Source of the DNA: Agrypnia vestita
Taxonomy: Eukaryota; Arthropoda; Insecta; Trichoptera; Phryganeidae
Reading direction: 5' to 3'
Assembly (NCBI GenBank): GCA_016648135.1
Contig: JADDOH010010915.1
Span: forward strand, 1-64,000
DNA: 64,000 bases
Both the position numbers and the translations under genes were made by a program. The notes beneath the pieces are model-generated. The model worked only from the letters and a program-made list of their open reading frames with translations. It did no database searches and had not been told where the DNA came from. Numbering within the stretch: position 1 is the stretch's first letter; each line of letters starts with the position of its first letter. Positions 13,260-24,990 of the stretch are shown here, piece after piece.

Positions 13260-14876
13260 ATAACAAACTTAACTCTTTAATACAGAAAAAGTAAGTATTT
13301 TACTGTCTCCTGGATTTTTAGGGTTAATAATTGGAGAAATGGGTGGTTTAAAGATGATTGTCTTAGCTAAGTATCTCATCATGTACTATTTCATGGACAT
13401 GGATCATATATCTTCTTCCCTATTTTTATATTTAAGTATTTTTGTTTTTCGACGCAACCTATTCTTCCCTATCAAAGGTAATATTTTTTGAACCCATTTT
13501 CATTGAAAGTTTACCATTTACACACAATGTCGTGTCAAAATGCACAGTATTCTACGGCCTGTTTTGCTGTTGAATTTAATTTTATTGTGTGTGATGTTAA
13601 TCAGCGATAAAAAATGGAATGAATGAATAGATGAGAAGATGAGAAGATGCAAGAATCCTAAATGTGTTTCATTTAATGATGATGAAAGTGACTGCTTCTC
13701 TCGAATCAATAGTAGTAATAATATAACTCAACGTGTGTTTATTACAAAGCTTATTGTAGTGTCAATTCAAATATATTACATTTATATTTTAATTAATTAA
13801 ATCAGATGATATAAATACGTAATTATTTTAATTTAATTATTTTTACCTGTATTTTAAAGCCAAGTCTCAGGTCCCTTGCTATTGTGGCCAGTAAATATAG
13901 TCGAATGCAAGAGTTGTTAAATATGTGCCTGTCTAAATGCCAAGGTCGCAAAAATGACAGAAACAAAACGGTTAAACTTTTAAGTTTTTAACCATCACTG
14001 AATAGAAAGTGAACGGATCAGAGTATTTTACATGAAATTTTCATGAACATCTCAGGAACATTTTTTAAAACTAATTTCTTAATAAAACACCATGTAATAG
14101 GACTCAACACAAGCATGGAAATATTTTTGTGTGTTAGTGTCAAAGAGATGGAATATATAATTAGAGAATCACTTTCAATATAAAACTGTAGCTTGGTGTA
14201 GTGTAGTGATAACTAACTTTCCTCCTACTTTGTTTTCATTAATGTTTTTTTGACAATTTTTTAATAAAAATGAATACCAATTTCTTCAAAAGACTTCTGG
14301 AACGAGGCTCGAATTCCCGTCTTCTAAGGTCCGGTTTTATAAAGGTCTGTTAGTAAAATTTCAGAACAAATAAATAGCAATTTACTACAAACGTCAATTT
14401 TTTCGTTTTATAAAGATTCGTTACTTAAATTTAAATAAAATTTTACCAAGGGCCTGTACCGACGGTCGAACCATCAGTTAACTGTCCGTCGGTTAAATGG
14501 TATGACAATTTGACGTATTATTTTTTTAAGGTTTTGTCAATTATCAATTTGTATTCATGCTGTATGCGTTAAATTTATTGTTTATTTATTATGCTGCTGT
14601 ATTTTCAAAGAAAAATGTTTGTAAATAGTTATGTCGAGCTATTTTTGTATTCAAGTTCATTGGATGAAGAACATGAGAAAAATTTATTAGCTATGTTTCG
14701 TCTCTGACAGTTCTAAACCTACAGAAGAGAAAAGTAAAATATTACGATACTTATGGACGGGTAAAAAAGATATATAATATGAGTTTTGGAAATATTTATT
14801 ATATATTATAATAATTGTCGATATACTAAAGAATATTTGATCTTTCGTTTATAAGATCGGCCCTTAATGACTAAAG
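13260..14876. other. AT-rich left flank of the BEL element, no gene seen
   Basis: A GGCTCGAATTCCC word near 14,312 may be a degraded SINE B-box on the minus strand. No gene was recognised. Confidence 0.5.
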
Positions 14877-14882
14877 GTATAC

Positions 14883-16195
14883 TGTTCCGGACGGGAACGC
14901 GCAAAAATATGGGGTGATTCCACCGCCTTACGGTCAGGTCAACCTGATGGCACCGATATCGCAGATTCTCAGACGAAAGCGAGATCGTATAAAAATTCGC
15001 TGAGAATCTTAGAGCGGTCCAAAGGCTGAAGCAGGAGTCGAGTAGAGAAGAAGAGAAAGTCGCAAGTAGATCTGGAGGTGAACGCAGGAGCAGAACTGAA
15101 TTCTGGGTTCCTGCGCCACGTAATTTATTTCATCAAAAAATCAGGGCCCGCACGCCCAGGCGCATTTTCAACGACCAGTCAGAGGTCGGCATTTCGGAAA
15201 CCGACGACACCGACCTCTGTCTGACGGCGGGATCACTACTCATAATTCGAGTCGCAGCTCTATGAGCAGTGGTCCCGTATTCAAAATATTAATAAACATG
15301 TAACTAAACATTCTACTATAGTTCTAACATACTATTTTTACACATTTATATTATATCTTTCTTTTGTTTTCAATAACAAATGTCTCTCAGGTTCATCCTT
15401 CATGGAGATAATCGGTAAAAAGGGGGCCAGACTCGCCAAGCTGGGTGCAATAATTTCGTATATTTGGTCTCTCTGGCGAGCCTGGCTACACAAATTCAAT
15501 ATTTTTTCTACATAAAATTATGTAAAGCCATATACAAGTGATTGCGAACAAAATCATATTAATTTTTACATTTTATAATTTTTGTATAAAAATGGCGACT
15601 TCGGCACGGTACCGATGTCGCAAGAGGGTACTGAATTGTGTTTGATAAAAATGGCGACTTTGGCACGGTACCGATAAAATGGCGACTTCGGCACGGTACT
15701 GATGTCGCTAGAGGGTAAAACCGATGCCCCCGGACTGTGGCGATACCGTACTGCAGTCGCCCAATATTACGATTTGGGAAGATTAAAATCTTTTTCAAGA
15801 ATCAAATCATGCCGCCGCGATTTCTTCTTACATCGCTTACAACATACACAAAAACATTTTTAACAACAAAATTAATCCGATAACGACCTCCCAGTGATGT
15901 CAAAAATAAACTTTAAAAAACATACATACAAAAATTACAATAAATAACTTCGGTTATTTTTAATAAAAAATGCGTCGAGCGCGCTAGGCATACCCAAAGG
16001 GTTTTATTTATTCTTGCCCATCTGCGCGCTCGCGCTCACAATTCATGTGATAAAAAATGCAATAATTAATTCTAAAAAATCAAAATACAAAAAAATCACT
16101 TTTTTCTTTAATAAAATGTTCATCAGTGCCAACATTTGGAGATTGGTAAAAAAGGCCCGATTAAGGGCCACCGGTTTTTTTTCTTGTCCGACACA
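14883..16195 (-). repeat. 3' LTR of the BEL/Pao element
   Basis: This is a near-identical partner of the 5' LTR and two bases longer. On the plus strand it runs from tgttccggac to ccgacaca. It carries the same three-fold block (about 15,591-15,710) and the same 79-codon ORF (15,559-15,798) with one visible residue change. Confidence 0.92.
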
Positions 16196-16206
16196 CTCCC
16201 CTCGTG
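16196..16206 (-). promoter_or_regulatory. polypurine tract of the BEL/Pao element
   Basis: Directly upstream of the 3' LTR in element sense the minus strand reads CACGAGGGGAG. This is a short purine run where plus-strand DNA priming would occur. It follows the integrase stop by about 50 bp. Confidence 0.6.
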
Positions 16207-16251
16207 CAGCTTGCCTGTGCTACCGGGAGGACAAGATATCTCGTCATAACT

Positions 16252-17718
16252 TTACTCTGTCGCAATCTTGGACAATGTCACGATCCTGGTGGCGGGCCGG
16301 GTGTAGTCACCGGCGGCGGTCCGTACACGAACGACCCGAACTTGACCGTCCGGTGCCGGCTTCGCCTCCATTATTATTCCTCTGGGCCACGTGTTTCGGG
16401 GAAGTGCGGGATCAACGATCACCGCTATTTCGCCTTCCTTGATGGCGGGAGCAGATTCCTGCCATTTATGCCCTCGGGCAAGCGTGGGCAGATACTCGCG
16501 CATCCATCTACGCCAAAAAAGGTCGGCCAGCTGTTGGCTCACTCGCCACTGCCTTTTCAGGCACACGTTCTCGTCAAGGGCGCCGTAGATGGCCAAATGC
16601 GAGTTGTGGCCTGCCATCCCCAATAAAAGATGGTTGAGGGTGAGGGGGGCATCATCTTTCGGGTCCACTGACACATGGGTCAGTGGACGGCTGTTCACGG
16701 TGTGCTCGGCTTCGGCCAGCACCGTTCTCAACATTTCTTCTCGTGGCGCTCTTTCTTTTAGTGTGGCTTCCAATGCCCTTTTTACGGCGCGTACTAAACT
16801 TTCCCACGCGCCGCCCATGTGCGGGGCGAGGGGAGGGTTGAAGTGCCACTCCACCCCGCTCCCCGCTAGATGCTCCTGCATTCTTTTATCTTCGGACAAT
16901 TCGGCCAATGCCCTGGCCATTTCTTTTTCGGCTCCTCTAAAATTTGTTCCATTATCCGAGTAGATGAAACGAGGATGACCGCGGCGTGCTGCCATTCTTC
17001 TAATGGCGAGTATGGCTGAGTCAGTTGTCAGCGACTCAGCCAGCTCCAGGTGTACGGCGCGTGTTGTTAGGCACGTGAACAACGCGCCGTACCGTTTTTC
17101 TTTTCGTCGGCCGATGGTAATCATCATCGGCCCAAAATAATCCAATCCACATCGGTGGAAGGCCGGCGTGTGATGCTCCAGCCGGCAGACCGGGATTTGC
17201 CCCATCAACGGAGGGCGCGGCTGGCTTCTCTGGACTCGGCACGCTTGGCACTCAAACTTGATACGTCGCACTGTCGGTCTTAGTCGTAGTATGAAAAAGT
17301 TTTCACGTAAATCAGACACGGTTCGTTCGGTGCCCGGGTGATTTCCTTTTTCGTGATAATGTTTTACCATTATTCTTGTGTATGGGTGGGCGCCGTCCAA
17401 AATGACGGGCGCCCTCAATCCTGGTGGTATATCTGTCACCGTGGTTTCTGCCAGCCGTGATCCCATCAGAATGACTCCGAAATCATCTAGCAGTGGCGTC
17501 AAGTGGTGGATTCGGCTATTTTTGGCCAGGAGTCCTCCTTTCTGGAGAGTCCTGATTTCGGGCCCAAAGGCGTCTGCCTGGGCTTGTAAGACCCAGGCAC
17601 GCTCGGCTTCAATTCTTTCAGCCGAGGTTATATCTCGACCGGGCTGGTCTCTGTGTGGCGACGACAATTCGCCACAAAACGCCTCACCCAAGCGGTGGCG
17701 CGGACCAGCCGGGTCCAC
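16252..17718 (-). CDS. BEL/Pao integrase
   Basis: This frame of 488 codons inserts the cDNA into the host genome. An N-terminal HHCC zinc finger is visible (HYHEKGNHPG at 120-129, CQAC at 157-160). It is followed by the catalytic DDE triad: Asp193 in GLDYFGP, Asp255 in YSDNGTNF and Glu306 in MGGAWESL. The last two are 50 residues apart. The C-terminal domain has the QLADLFWRRW segment typical of BEL elements. It ends about 50 bp before the polypurine tract. The first 20 or so residues are read across a frameshift from the RNase H frame, so the listed start is not a true start. Confidence 0.88.
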   Translation of the reverse strand: MDPAGPRHRLGEAFCGELSSPHRDQPGRDITSAERIEAERAWVLQAQADAFGPEIRTLQKGGLLAKNSRIHHLTPLLDDFGVILMGSRLAETTVTDIPPGLRAPVILDGAHPYTRIMVKHYHEKGNHPGTERTVSDLRENFFILRLRPTVRRIKFECQACRVQRSQPRPPLMGQIPVCRLEHHTPAFHRCGLDYFGPMMITIGRRKEKRYGALFTCLTTRAVHLELAESLTTDSAILAIRRMAARRGHPRFIYSDNGTNFRGAEKEMARALAELSEDKRMQEHLAGSGVEWHFNPPLAPHMGGAWESLVRAVKRALEATLKERAPREEMLRTVLAEAEHTVNSRPLTHVSVDPKDDAPLTLNHLLLGMAGHNSHLAIYGALDENVCLKRQWRVSQQLADLFWRRWMREYLPTLARGHKWQESAPAIKEGEIAVIVDPALPRNTWPRGIIMEAKPAPDGQVRVVRVRTAAGDYTRPATRIVTLSKIATE

Positions 17719-18644
17719 GACGAGAAGCGCGTTATGTCAGGCAGCGCTCCCCCCGTATTTGCATGCCGGACCACCAGTACGGTCGCGGGTTTCATCTCCA
17801 ACATGCTTTCTGATGGTTGTAGTCGGCAGGCCTCTCGTGGCCAAGCCGATTCTCCTCTTCGGAGGAAGTCAGGACCGCCAAACCACATACCGTCCGCTGA
17901 CAGGTTTTGAGGATCGCCATCCCTGGTGCCGATATCCGCCGGGTTATGACGCGTAGGGACCCATTTCCAGTCCGTGACTTCGGTCAGCTCGTCAATCTCC
18001 CCCAGACGGTTCGCTACGAACGCTGAATATGATCGAGGATCGGTTCGTATCCAGCACAGGACCGTTGTAGAGTCGGTCCAATACTGAGTTTTGACAATTT
18101 CACATCGGTGTTCTCTTTTTATGGTGGCCGCTAATCGTGCGGCCAGAAGTGCCGCTTGAAGTTCCATACGTGGAATGGACAAGGGTTTCAAAGGCGCCAC
18201 CTTGCATTTTGCCGATATGAAGGCTACGTCCGAGCCGCCCTCTCCTTGCTCGGCAAAATACGCAATGGCACAGCATGCTTTTTCCGAAGCATCACTAAAA
18301 ACATGTAAAACAACTTTGCTGTCTCGACGCGAAAGACATGGTCGAGCGATCACACACACTGTTTCTTTAATTAATTGGTACCACGCGCGCCATTTTTCGT
18401 TTCGATTGTTCATCACCAGCTGGGGTGGTAGAGCGAGTCGTCGCACGGTGCTCGCTCGCAACGGGTGGTCGGCCCCGTTGCCCCGAACTGTCACATTCAC
18501 AAGTTGAGACCGGTCGTCCGACGAACACATCCCGTTGGCGCCGTGGTTACGTAATCCACGGACCGGTCCTTGGGCCCCGACAGCGCTGGCCACACCGGCC
18601 TCGATGAGGGTAACCGTCGACCCCTCATCGAGTAACGCGTGCAC
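17628..18644 (-). pseudogene. BEL/Pao pol fragment: protease fused to RNase H, no reverse transcriptase
   Basis: This open frame of 338 codons begins in the protease active site, ALLDEGST (Asp6), the usual BEL variant of the retropepsin DSG motif. After an LPPQ motif near residue 74 it jumps to NEKWRAW, which normally lies after the reverse transcriptase palm. The central RT domain is absent. RNase H follows with its acidic set at Asp118 (HVFSDASEKA), Glu161 (PRMELQAAL), Asp191 (YWTDSTTVL) and Asp237 (HNPADIGT). It overlaps the integrase frame by 91 bases in another frame, which marks a frameshift. I see no YxDD box on this strand in the element. Confidence 0.85.
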
Positions 18645-19707
18645 TTTGAATTGCCCTAGGACTCACGATCACCGGAAGCACTTTTAAAAACACTGTTTGC
18701 TGGTACTCCCGGCCTCCCGTGAGGCCCACTGTGTCCCCATTCGGAGGGACCGCGTTCGATGCCCCGCGCGATGGCATATTCGATGGAGCACCCGAGTCTC
18801 CCGCGCGCGGCGCACTATGTAGCGTGCGGTGGTGTAGCGCGCGACAACCGCTTACACCACACCGCTTGCTTCTACACTGTTGGGACCGGTGTCCCTTCAC
18901 CAAACAATTGAAGCAAATGGCCATTTCTTTCACTATGGCCCATCGGTCGGCCACTGGTTTTCGCGAATACACTCCGCACTCAGACACGGGGTGTTCCGCC
19001 ACTTTGCAGATACTGCACAAAATTTCTGGTGACTTCCGATTCACTGTTTCACTGTCGCTTGTCATATTCACATGTCCGCTTCGGCGAACTGCAATTTTCT
19101 TTGATCGACATCCGGCATAAGGGGCCATCTCGGTTTGGCGGTTTCTTCGGATGGCTTCTTCAATCCAAGAAGTCACCATTTCTTCAGGGTCGGGTTGGTT
19201 CAAAACCCAATCTCGGGTGAACGCACTCGCTCCTGGGCACCGCTCCGGCAGTGCTGATGGGTTGGAAGAGGCGTGTAGGGCCTCTTCCCTTGCGGCTTCA
19301 GCCGCATCTCGGATGGTACGCCTGGCCGCGGCGTCCACAGAAGGTGCCTTGTTCGGGGCACCAGGTGGTTGCTGCTCAATACTCACCAGGCCCTTTTCAG
19401 GGCTACCAGACGTGTCGATTCTCGTCGCAGCTCCGGCTGCGCTCATCCTGGGAATCGTCGTCTGGCTGGCAGTACACACGCGGATTAGCGCATCCGCGTG
19501 CTCTCGTTGGAGATCTCTTGCGTGTTGTTGCTGTCGACGGAGCTCCGCCCTCAAATGGCGGATGGTGTCCTCCGTCGTCACGGAATCCCGTGTCTCCCTC
19601 GTGGAGTCACGTTCTCCGTCGGAACCGGCCTGTTCCGACTCATCTCGATGAAGTTCTTCCTCCTCTCGGTCACGGGCATGACCCGATCGTAGTCCTGATC
19701 GTGACAT
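18625..19707 (-). CDS. BEL/Pao Gag protein and start of protease linker
   Basis: An open frame of 360 codons starts about 40 bases after the primer site. Gag forms the capsid-like particle that packages the element RNA. The N-terminus is rich in Arg and Glu and probably coiled (residues 5-80). A CCHC zinc knuckle, CFNCLVKGHRSQQC, lies at about 265-278 and is followed by a second Cys/His cluster ending in HH. The last 20 residues before the stop resemble the N-terminal edge of BEL protease (FLKVLPVIV). The frame then slips by one base and stops at 18,625. Gag looks shorter than typical BEL Gag, so an internal deletion is possible. Confidence 0.8.
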   Translation of the reverse strand: MSRSGLRSGHARDREEEELHRDESEQAGSDGERDSTRETRDSVTTEDTIRHLRAELRRQQQHARDLQREHADALIRVCTASQTTIPRMSAAGAATRIDTSGSPEKGLVSIEQQPPGAPNKAPSVDAAARRTIRDAAEAAREEALHASSNPSALPERCPGASAFTRDWVLNQPDPEEMVTSWIEEAIRRNRQTEMAPYAGCRSKKIAVRRSGHVNMTSDSETVNRKSPEILCSICKVAEHPVSECGVYSRKPVADRWAIVKEMAICFNCLVKGHRSQQCRSKRCGVSGCRALHHRTLHSAPRAGDSGAPSNMPSRGASNAVPPNGDTVGLTGGREYQQTVFLKVLPVIVSPRAIQSARVTR

Positions 19708-19745
19708 TGTCGCTGGTGACGTGTAGCTGACGCGTAGAACGGAGA

Positions 19746-19762
19746 TCCGGCTCGAAGGACCA
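19746..19762 (-). promoter_or_regulatory. tRNA primer-binding site of the BEL/Pao element
   Basis: Two bases inside the 5' LTR, the minus strand reads TGGTCCTTCGAGCCGGA. It starts with the TGG complementary to a tRNA CCA end and looks like a tRNA acceptor and T-arm complement. An arginine tRNA is a guess. Confidence 0.75.
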
Positions 19763-19764
19763 GC

Positions 19765-21075
19765 TGTTCCGGACGGGAACGCGCAAAAAAATGGGGTGAT
19801 TCCACCGCCTTACGGTCAGGTCAACCTGATGGCACCGATATCGCAGATTCTCAGACGAAAGCGAGATCGTATAAAAATTCGCTGAGAATCTTAGAGCGGT
19901 CCAAAGGCTGAAGCAGGAGTCGAGTAGAGAAGAAGAGAAAGTCGCAAGTAGATCTGGAGGTGAACGCAGGAGCAGAACTGAATTCTGGGTTCCTGCGCCA
20001 CGTAATTTATTTCATCAAAAAATCAGGGCCCGCACGCCCAGGCGCATTTTCAACGACCAGTCAGAGGTCGGCATTTCGGAAACCGACGACACCGACCTCT
20101 GTCTGACGGCGGGATCACTACTCATAATTCGAGTCGCAGCTCTATGAGCAGTGGTCCCGTATTCAAAATATTAATAAACATGTAACTAAACATTCTACTA
20201 TAGTTATAACATACTATTTTTACACATTTATATTATATCTTTCTTTTGTTTCAATAACAAATGTCTCTCAGGTTCATCCTTCATGGAGATAATCGGTAAA
20301 AAGGGGGCCAGACTCGCCAAGCTGGGTGCAATAATTTCGTATATTTGGTCTCTCTGGCGAGCCTGGCTACACAAATTCAATATTTTTTCTACATAAAATT
20401 ATGTAAAGCCATATACAAGTGATTGCGAACAAAATCATATTAATTTTTACATTTTATAATTTTTGTATAAAAATGGCGACTTCGGCACGGTACCGATGTC
20501 GCAAGAGGGTACTGAATTGTGTTTGATAAAAATGGCGACTTTGGCACGGTATCGATAAAATGGCGACTTCGGCACGGTACTGATGTCGCTAGAGGGTAAA
20601 ACCGATGCCCCCGGACTGTGGCGATACCGTACTGCAGTCGCCCAATATTACGATTTGGGAAGATTAAAATCTTTTTCAAGAATCAGATCATGCCGCCGCG
20701 ATTAGTTCTTACATCGCTTACAACATACACAAAAACATTTTTAACAACAAAATTAATCCGATAACGACCTCCCAGCGATGTCAAAAATAAACTTTAAAAA
20801 ACATACATACAAAAATTACAATAAATAACTTCGGTTATTTTTAATAAAAAATGCGTCGAGCGCGCTTGGCATACCCAAAGGGTTTTATTTATTCTTGCCC
20901 ATCTGCGCGCTCGCGCTCACAATTCATGTGATAAAAAATGCAATAATTAATTCTAAAAAATCAAAATACAAAAAAATCACTTTTTTTCTTTAATAAAATG
21001 TTCATCAGTGCCAACATTTGGAGATTGGTAAAAAAGGCCCGATTAAGGGCCACCGGTTTTTTCTTGTCCGACACA
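19765..21075 (-). repeat. 5' LTR of the BEL/Pao element
   Basis: This LTR lies at the 5' side in element sense. Its outer end reads ccgacaca|gtatac on the plus strand and its inner end abuts the primer site. It contains three copies of an ATGGCGACTTyGGCACGGTA block (about 20,471-20,590) and a minus-strand ORF of 79 codons (20,440-20,679). Confidence 0.92.
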
Positions 21076-21081
21076 GTATAC

Positions 21082-21260
21082 ACTTGCTTATTAGTGGCAT
21101 GCCACTTAGTGGCATGCTCATAAATCAACCGGCGGTTGTATGGCTAAATGGCATGCTCATTACTAGCAATGTGCGTACACACATGCCACTAATAAGCAAG
21201 GCCTAAAGAAGGTCGATACTGCGCATGCTCACATGCCACTAAATAAGCATGTGTATCAAC
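21082..21260. repeat. foldback repeat abutting the BEL insertion
   Basis: CTTGCTTATTAGTGGCAT at the left and its inverse at 21,182-21,203 enclose several GCATGCTCA words. A second half ends near 21,255. The BEL element sits at its left edge. Confidence 0.6.
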
Positions 21261-21269
21261 GCCTTAAAT

Positions 21270-21950
21270 GATGTTTTAACCACTAGAGCAACTAGCTACT
21301 CTTTAACTGCGCAATTAATAATGACGTTATTATTTTACACTTTTCGGTAGATGTGCACGGCGCCCGATCATATATGCCTGTATTCAAGGAAAGCGCTCCT
21401 GGTCACTATATCTATAGGTTTTCGTACATTAATACGCTCCTTTGATATTTATTTAATTTCTTAGTTTAATTAAATATTTAAATAATTTTAAGTCACTCAA
21501 AACTATTATTGTTTGAACAATAAAACATATTTAGAAAAACAGACCAGATGCACTTATGGCAGCAGTATAGAAAACGCAGGGCATTGTCAACGAAGGTGAA
21601 TTGGTAAACAAGAGCCATTAAACTGGTTCGCTCATTACCTGCATTTTGCGCACTAGTTCAATCACATTCTGCACTCAGAAAGTAAACTATCGATGAATGA
21701 GGTACTAGAGGTACTACTAGCAATACACCTGAGTGAAGACTCACAAAATATAATCACAGTAAAAGGTCTGGATTTATTTGTCTCTATTTTGAAGTAAAAA
21801 GTAAAGTATCACGATAACCTTTAATGAGAAAATTTTATTTACACTAACATAAATTAAAATTTTACTGATAATTATTATTTTTTGTCGAGATCTAACGAAA
21901 ATAGCAATTATTTGATCCAATAACATATTACGTATAATAAAGATGTGGCT
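21270..21950. other. no gene seen
   Basis: AT-rich right flank of the BEL element. No ORF or repeat was recognised. Confidence 0.55.
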
Positions 21951-22029
21951 ATTTTAGGCCTTCACGATCGCTTAGAATCGTTCGGTTATTATGGGGTATT
22001 TTACCGCGTGTGTGAGATATTTTTTGGCC

Positions 22030-22057
22030 GACGTTTTGGATCATGAGGTCCATCATC
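22030..22057 (-). ncRNA. decayed hammerhead-like motif, subfamily A
   Basis: The boxes read TTGATGA and AAAACGTC around GGACC/GATCC. Upstream words match the 59.8 kb repeat. Probably inactive. Confidence 0.45.
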
Positions 22058-23198
22058 AAATTTATTTGAGATGAAAAATATAAAAAAGTAAAATTACCAG
22101 TTCCAATTACAAAAAAATGAAGAAAGCTTATTTAAAAAAATCAAATAATCTCAGTTTTTATATGTAAAAATCGCGCGCACTGAATTGAACTGTTCGGAGT
22201 ATAACTACCAAAGATCAATTTGAATTTTAAACACGCTGTACAACCTATTGCTAGCTACAAACGATTTTGCGTGATCTCTTCTACGCTGGTAGCTATAAAT
22301 ATGCACAAGAAACTCTGACAATACTTTCATGTTATCTTTGAAAATTCACATTCACTTATTTTGAATGCGTTGTTTGTGCTATCTTTGCTTGTGTAGGTAA
22401 GTAGAAATTGCAAAAGGAATGTATTTATTTTGCAGATCGTTTATTAACCAAACGGTCGATATTTCTCACTTCTTCGGCAGCGCGGGGCCTATCGAGGCAA
22501 TTTAATCAGAGTTCAATCAAATTAGAAATGTGAATAAATAAATAATTCACGTTGATACACGGTCTTCATTATAGCATTCGGCGTAATGGCCTGGGGTGGT
22601 CGTTAAAAAGCGATATTGGTTCAAGAAACCCCACTTTATTTATTGGAGGCTTACGGAATTTTTTGGCTACCCAAATACTGAGATCAAATCGGAGAGGGTA
22701 CTTTAAATAGGAAACCTAAACACCATATTGGAAGACCTCCCCGGGGATGTCATTAATTTATTCGGCTTCACTGCCTTTAAAATTCTCCTCATCACACTTT
22801 TCCCTATCGATCCGCCATCCCTTCGGCCCGACATCTTTATTTTCCTGAACGGATTCCAACTTTTGAGTTGTTCATTTACATTTGATATTTTTAAGTGATT
22901 TATATTTTGAGAATTAAAATTTATAATATTATGCTTTGTGATAATCACCTGAGTTTATTTATTTAAACCAATCGGTTTTGGAAACTGTTATTTCAAACAA
23001 CATAAAATCAATATCCCATATAAACAAATTTATTAAACTTTGTTATTCTAGTACTTAATTATCGTATGTGTATTATTATATTCTAGTTGTAACCCTTCAA
23101 AAATGATAGTACTTTTACATATCATTTTATTAAAACCAAATATTTCGGAAAAAAAAATTCTTGTTGGAGAGAGGATCTTGTTGATGATTATTATTTTA

Positions 23199-23863
23199 TA
23201 GTGATGAAACGAATAATACTTTCACGAATACGAATATCAAACCTACTTTTCGGCGAATACGAATACGAATAATTAAACAAGGTAATAAATAATACACTAA
23301 CTTTTTTTTTTACTTAGAGATTTAATAATTAAAATTTACCACCAGCAAATTTTTGTTCAAAAAGCACAACATTTGTACATTTCCAGTGGTCGAAAATAAT
23401 CTTTCTGAAGCTAAAGCATACGGTGTTAATGAAAAATACTTCTGGACCAGTATTTTTGCCATGTTATTAGATATAACTTGAAATTATTTTAACACTTTTA
23501 TGTAACGATAAAATGGAACGAACAATACGTGTTACAAATCAAAAACTACATGAAATGAGCACCAGTCTTATCAAAAACCCAACGAAACTAGATGAAAGAA
23601 ATCAGTTATGCCGTGAAATAAATACAATTGACAACTTGAGAACTCAACAAATCCGTTGATTCAATGTTAGGGGAATTCCCGATAATAGAGTGCGTAGGTG
23701 TGTTCGGATACACGGTGCACAGCCAAACCGCAATTTGCATTGCATTCAAATAAAAATAGTTTGTTTTTAATATTCGTGATGATATTTGGCAAATACGAAT
23801 ATTCAGTAAATATCTACTATTCGGCGAATACGAATATTCGTATTCGTATTCGTTGCATCACTT
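23199..23863. mobile_element. hAT-type MITE, same family as 53,113-53,596
   Basis: The ends TAGTGATGAAACGAAT and ATTCGTTGCATCACTT are flanked by TTATTTTA on the left and CTATTTTA on the right, an 8 bp duplication with one mismatch. The interior shares long stretches with the 53 kb copy. Subterminal CGAATACGAAT words are repeated. Confidence 0.82.
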
Positions 23864-24394
23864 CTATTTTATCTACAGAATCTCGAAATGGAATGTGGGT
23901 TTCCAGAACCATCACTGTAGATAATCCATCCAGCATATTCACATCTTCTGTGGTGTCTTCTAGCAATTTTGACTTGACGATGGACGTGACATTTTTCTGG
24001 AAGTATTGACGATGGCTGTTGATGATTGACAACGTATCAAGAGATGTATCGACCAAAGCTGATGATGACGATATATGAATTTGTTTGTGCTCAATTTGAT
24101 GTAGGCATGCTTTGAATATCTACTATTGACTCGAACCTATAGTAGTAATAAATAACTCATATGATGTAAAAATAATAGTAAAAAATAACTCAAATGTGTA
24201 TGAAGTATAAAGTTTATATAAAAATTATAATTGAATGAAAATATATTCCTGTTCTTTTATACTGATTGAGTCATGGATATCAAAAGTGAACTATATTTAA
24301 AAACATTTATTTAGGTTTATATCTTCTACAGAAATTAATGAGCATTTTGTACGTTCTGAAAAAGCGGGCCATGAATAAAGTTTGTTAATAATAT

Positions 24395-24990
24395 AAAGTC
24401 ACGGGTCGTTGCTGCGGGAGACAAATGAAAAGATTGGAAATAAATTTAATTTTTTTTTTATTCGTGATAAATTATTTTATTTAAGTCACTAAACACGAAA
24501 TAATTTTAACACTAGTCTCGAATTCATACTATATTGAAATTTATCAATCGCCTATGAAAACTTTTTTTATGGCTGGGTAACACTTTCGAGATAATGCTTC
24601 CGTTCAATTATCATACGTTATTTGAATCGCTAGCTCTCTCTATTAATGCCGCTGGTATTTGTCGCTTCGAGATCCACGACTGACCACCGCGGCCGTCGTT
24701 TCACAGCTGACTATCGCAACGATAGAAATGACTAAAACTGCTCAGCTTTTCGTTCCGCTTTAAATACACAACACGTTAGAATTCTGTATTCTTTTTTCAT
24801 AGTGTTAACGATAATTCGTAGTATTCTAGATGTTTGTAGATGTTTTCCGAATGTTAAAGATAATACCAGAGTGAAGTAGTGTGTCCTAGAAGACACTAGA
24901 AATTTCGTGCTTGTTATCGTCATCGACATACTTCGAGGAATTTTGTACAATATTGTGAAAAAATCTAACAACAATAAAACTTTATTCATA
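24395..24990. repeat. dispersed repeat family R1, copy 2
   Basis: It shares GTTGCTGCGGGAGACAAATG and AAGTCACTAAACACGAA with copy 1 and ends near an AATAAAACTTTATT motif. The middle is GC-richer (CCACCGCGGCCGTCG). Confidence 0.5.

Larger units (their letters stand above)
14883..21075 (-). mobile_element. BEL/Pao LTR retrotransposon, complete ends, reverse transcriptase deleted
   Basis: A 6,193 bp element on the minus strand. The sequence GTATAC directly flanks both ends (14,877-14,882 and 21,076-21,081), as expected for a 6 bp target duplication. The LTRs are 1,311 and 1,313 bp with TG...CA ends. By eye they differ by about eight substitutions and three small indels, so insertion was recent. 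Internal order on the minus strand is primer site, Gag with zinc knuckle, protease, RNase H, integrase, polypurine tract. Protease runs straight into the segment just before RNase H, so the reverse transcriptase palm (no YxDD) is gone. Two frameshifts also separate Gag from protease and RNase H from integrase. The copy is not autonomous and was probably moved in trans, or decayed after insertion. Confidence 0.92.

Noticed and set aside
16204..19730. Many plus-strand ORFs of 60-192 codons across the BEL interior
   Set aside because: They are antisense shadows of Gag, RNase H and integrase, caused by the higher GC content. None resembles a protein family.
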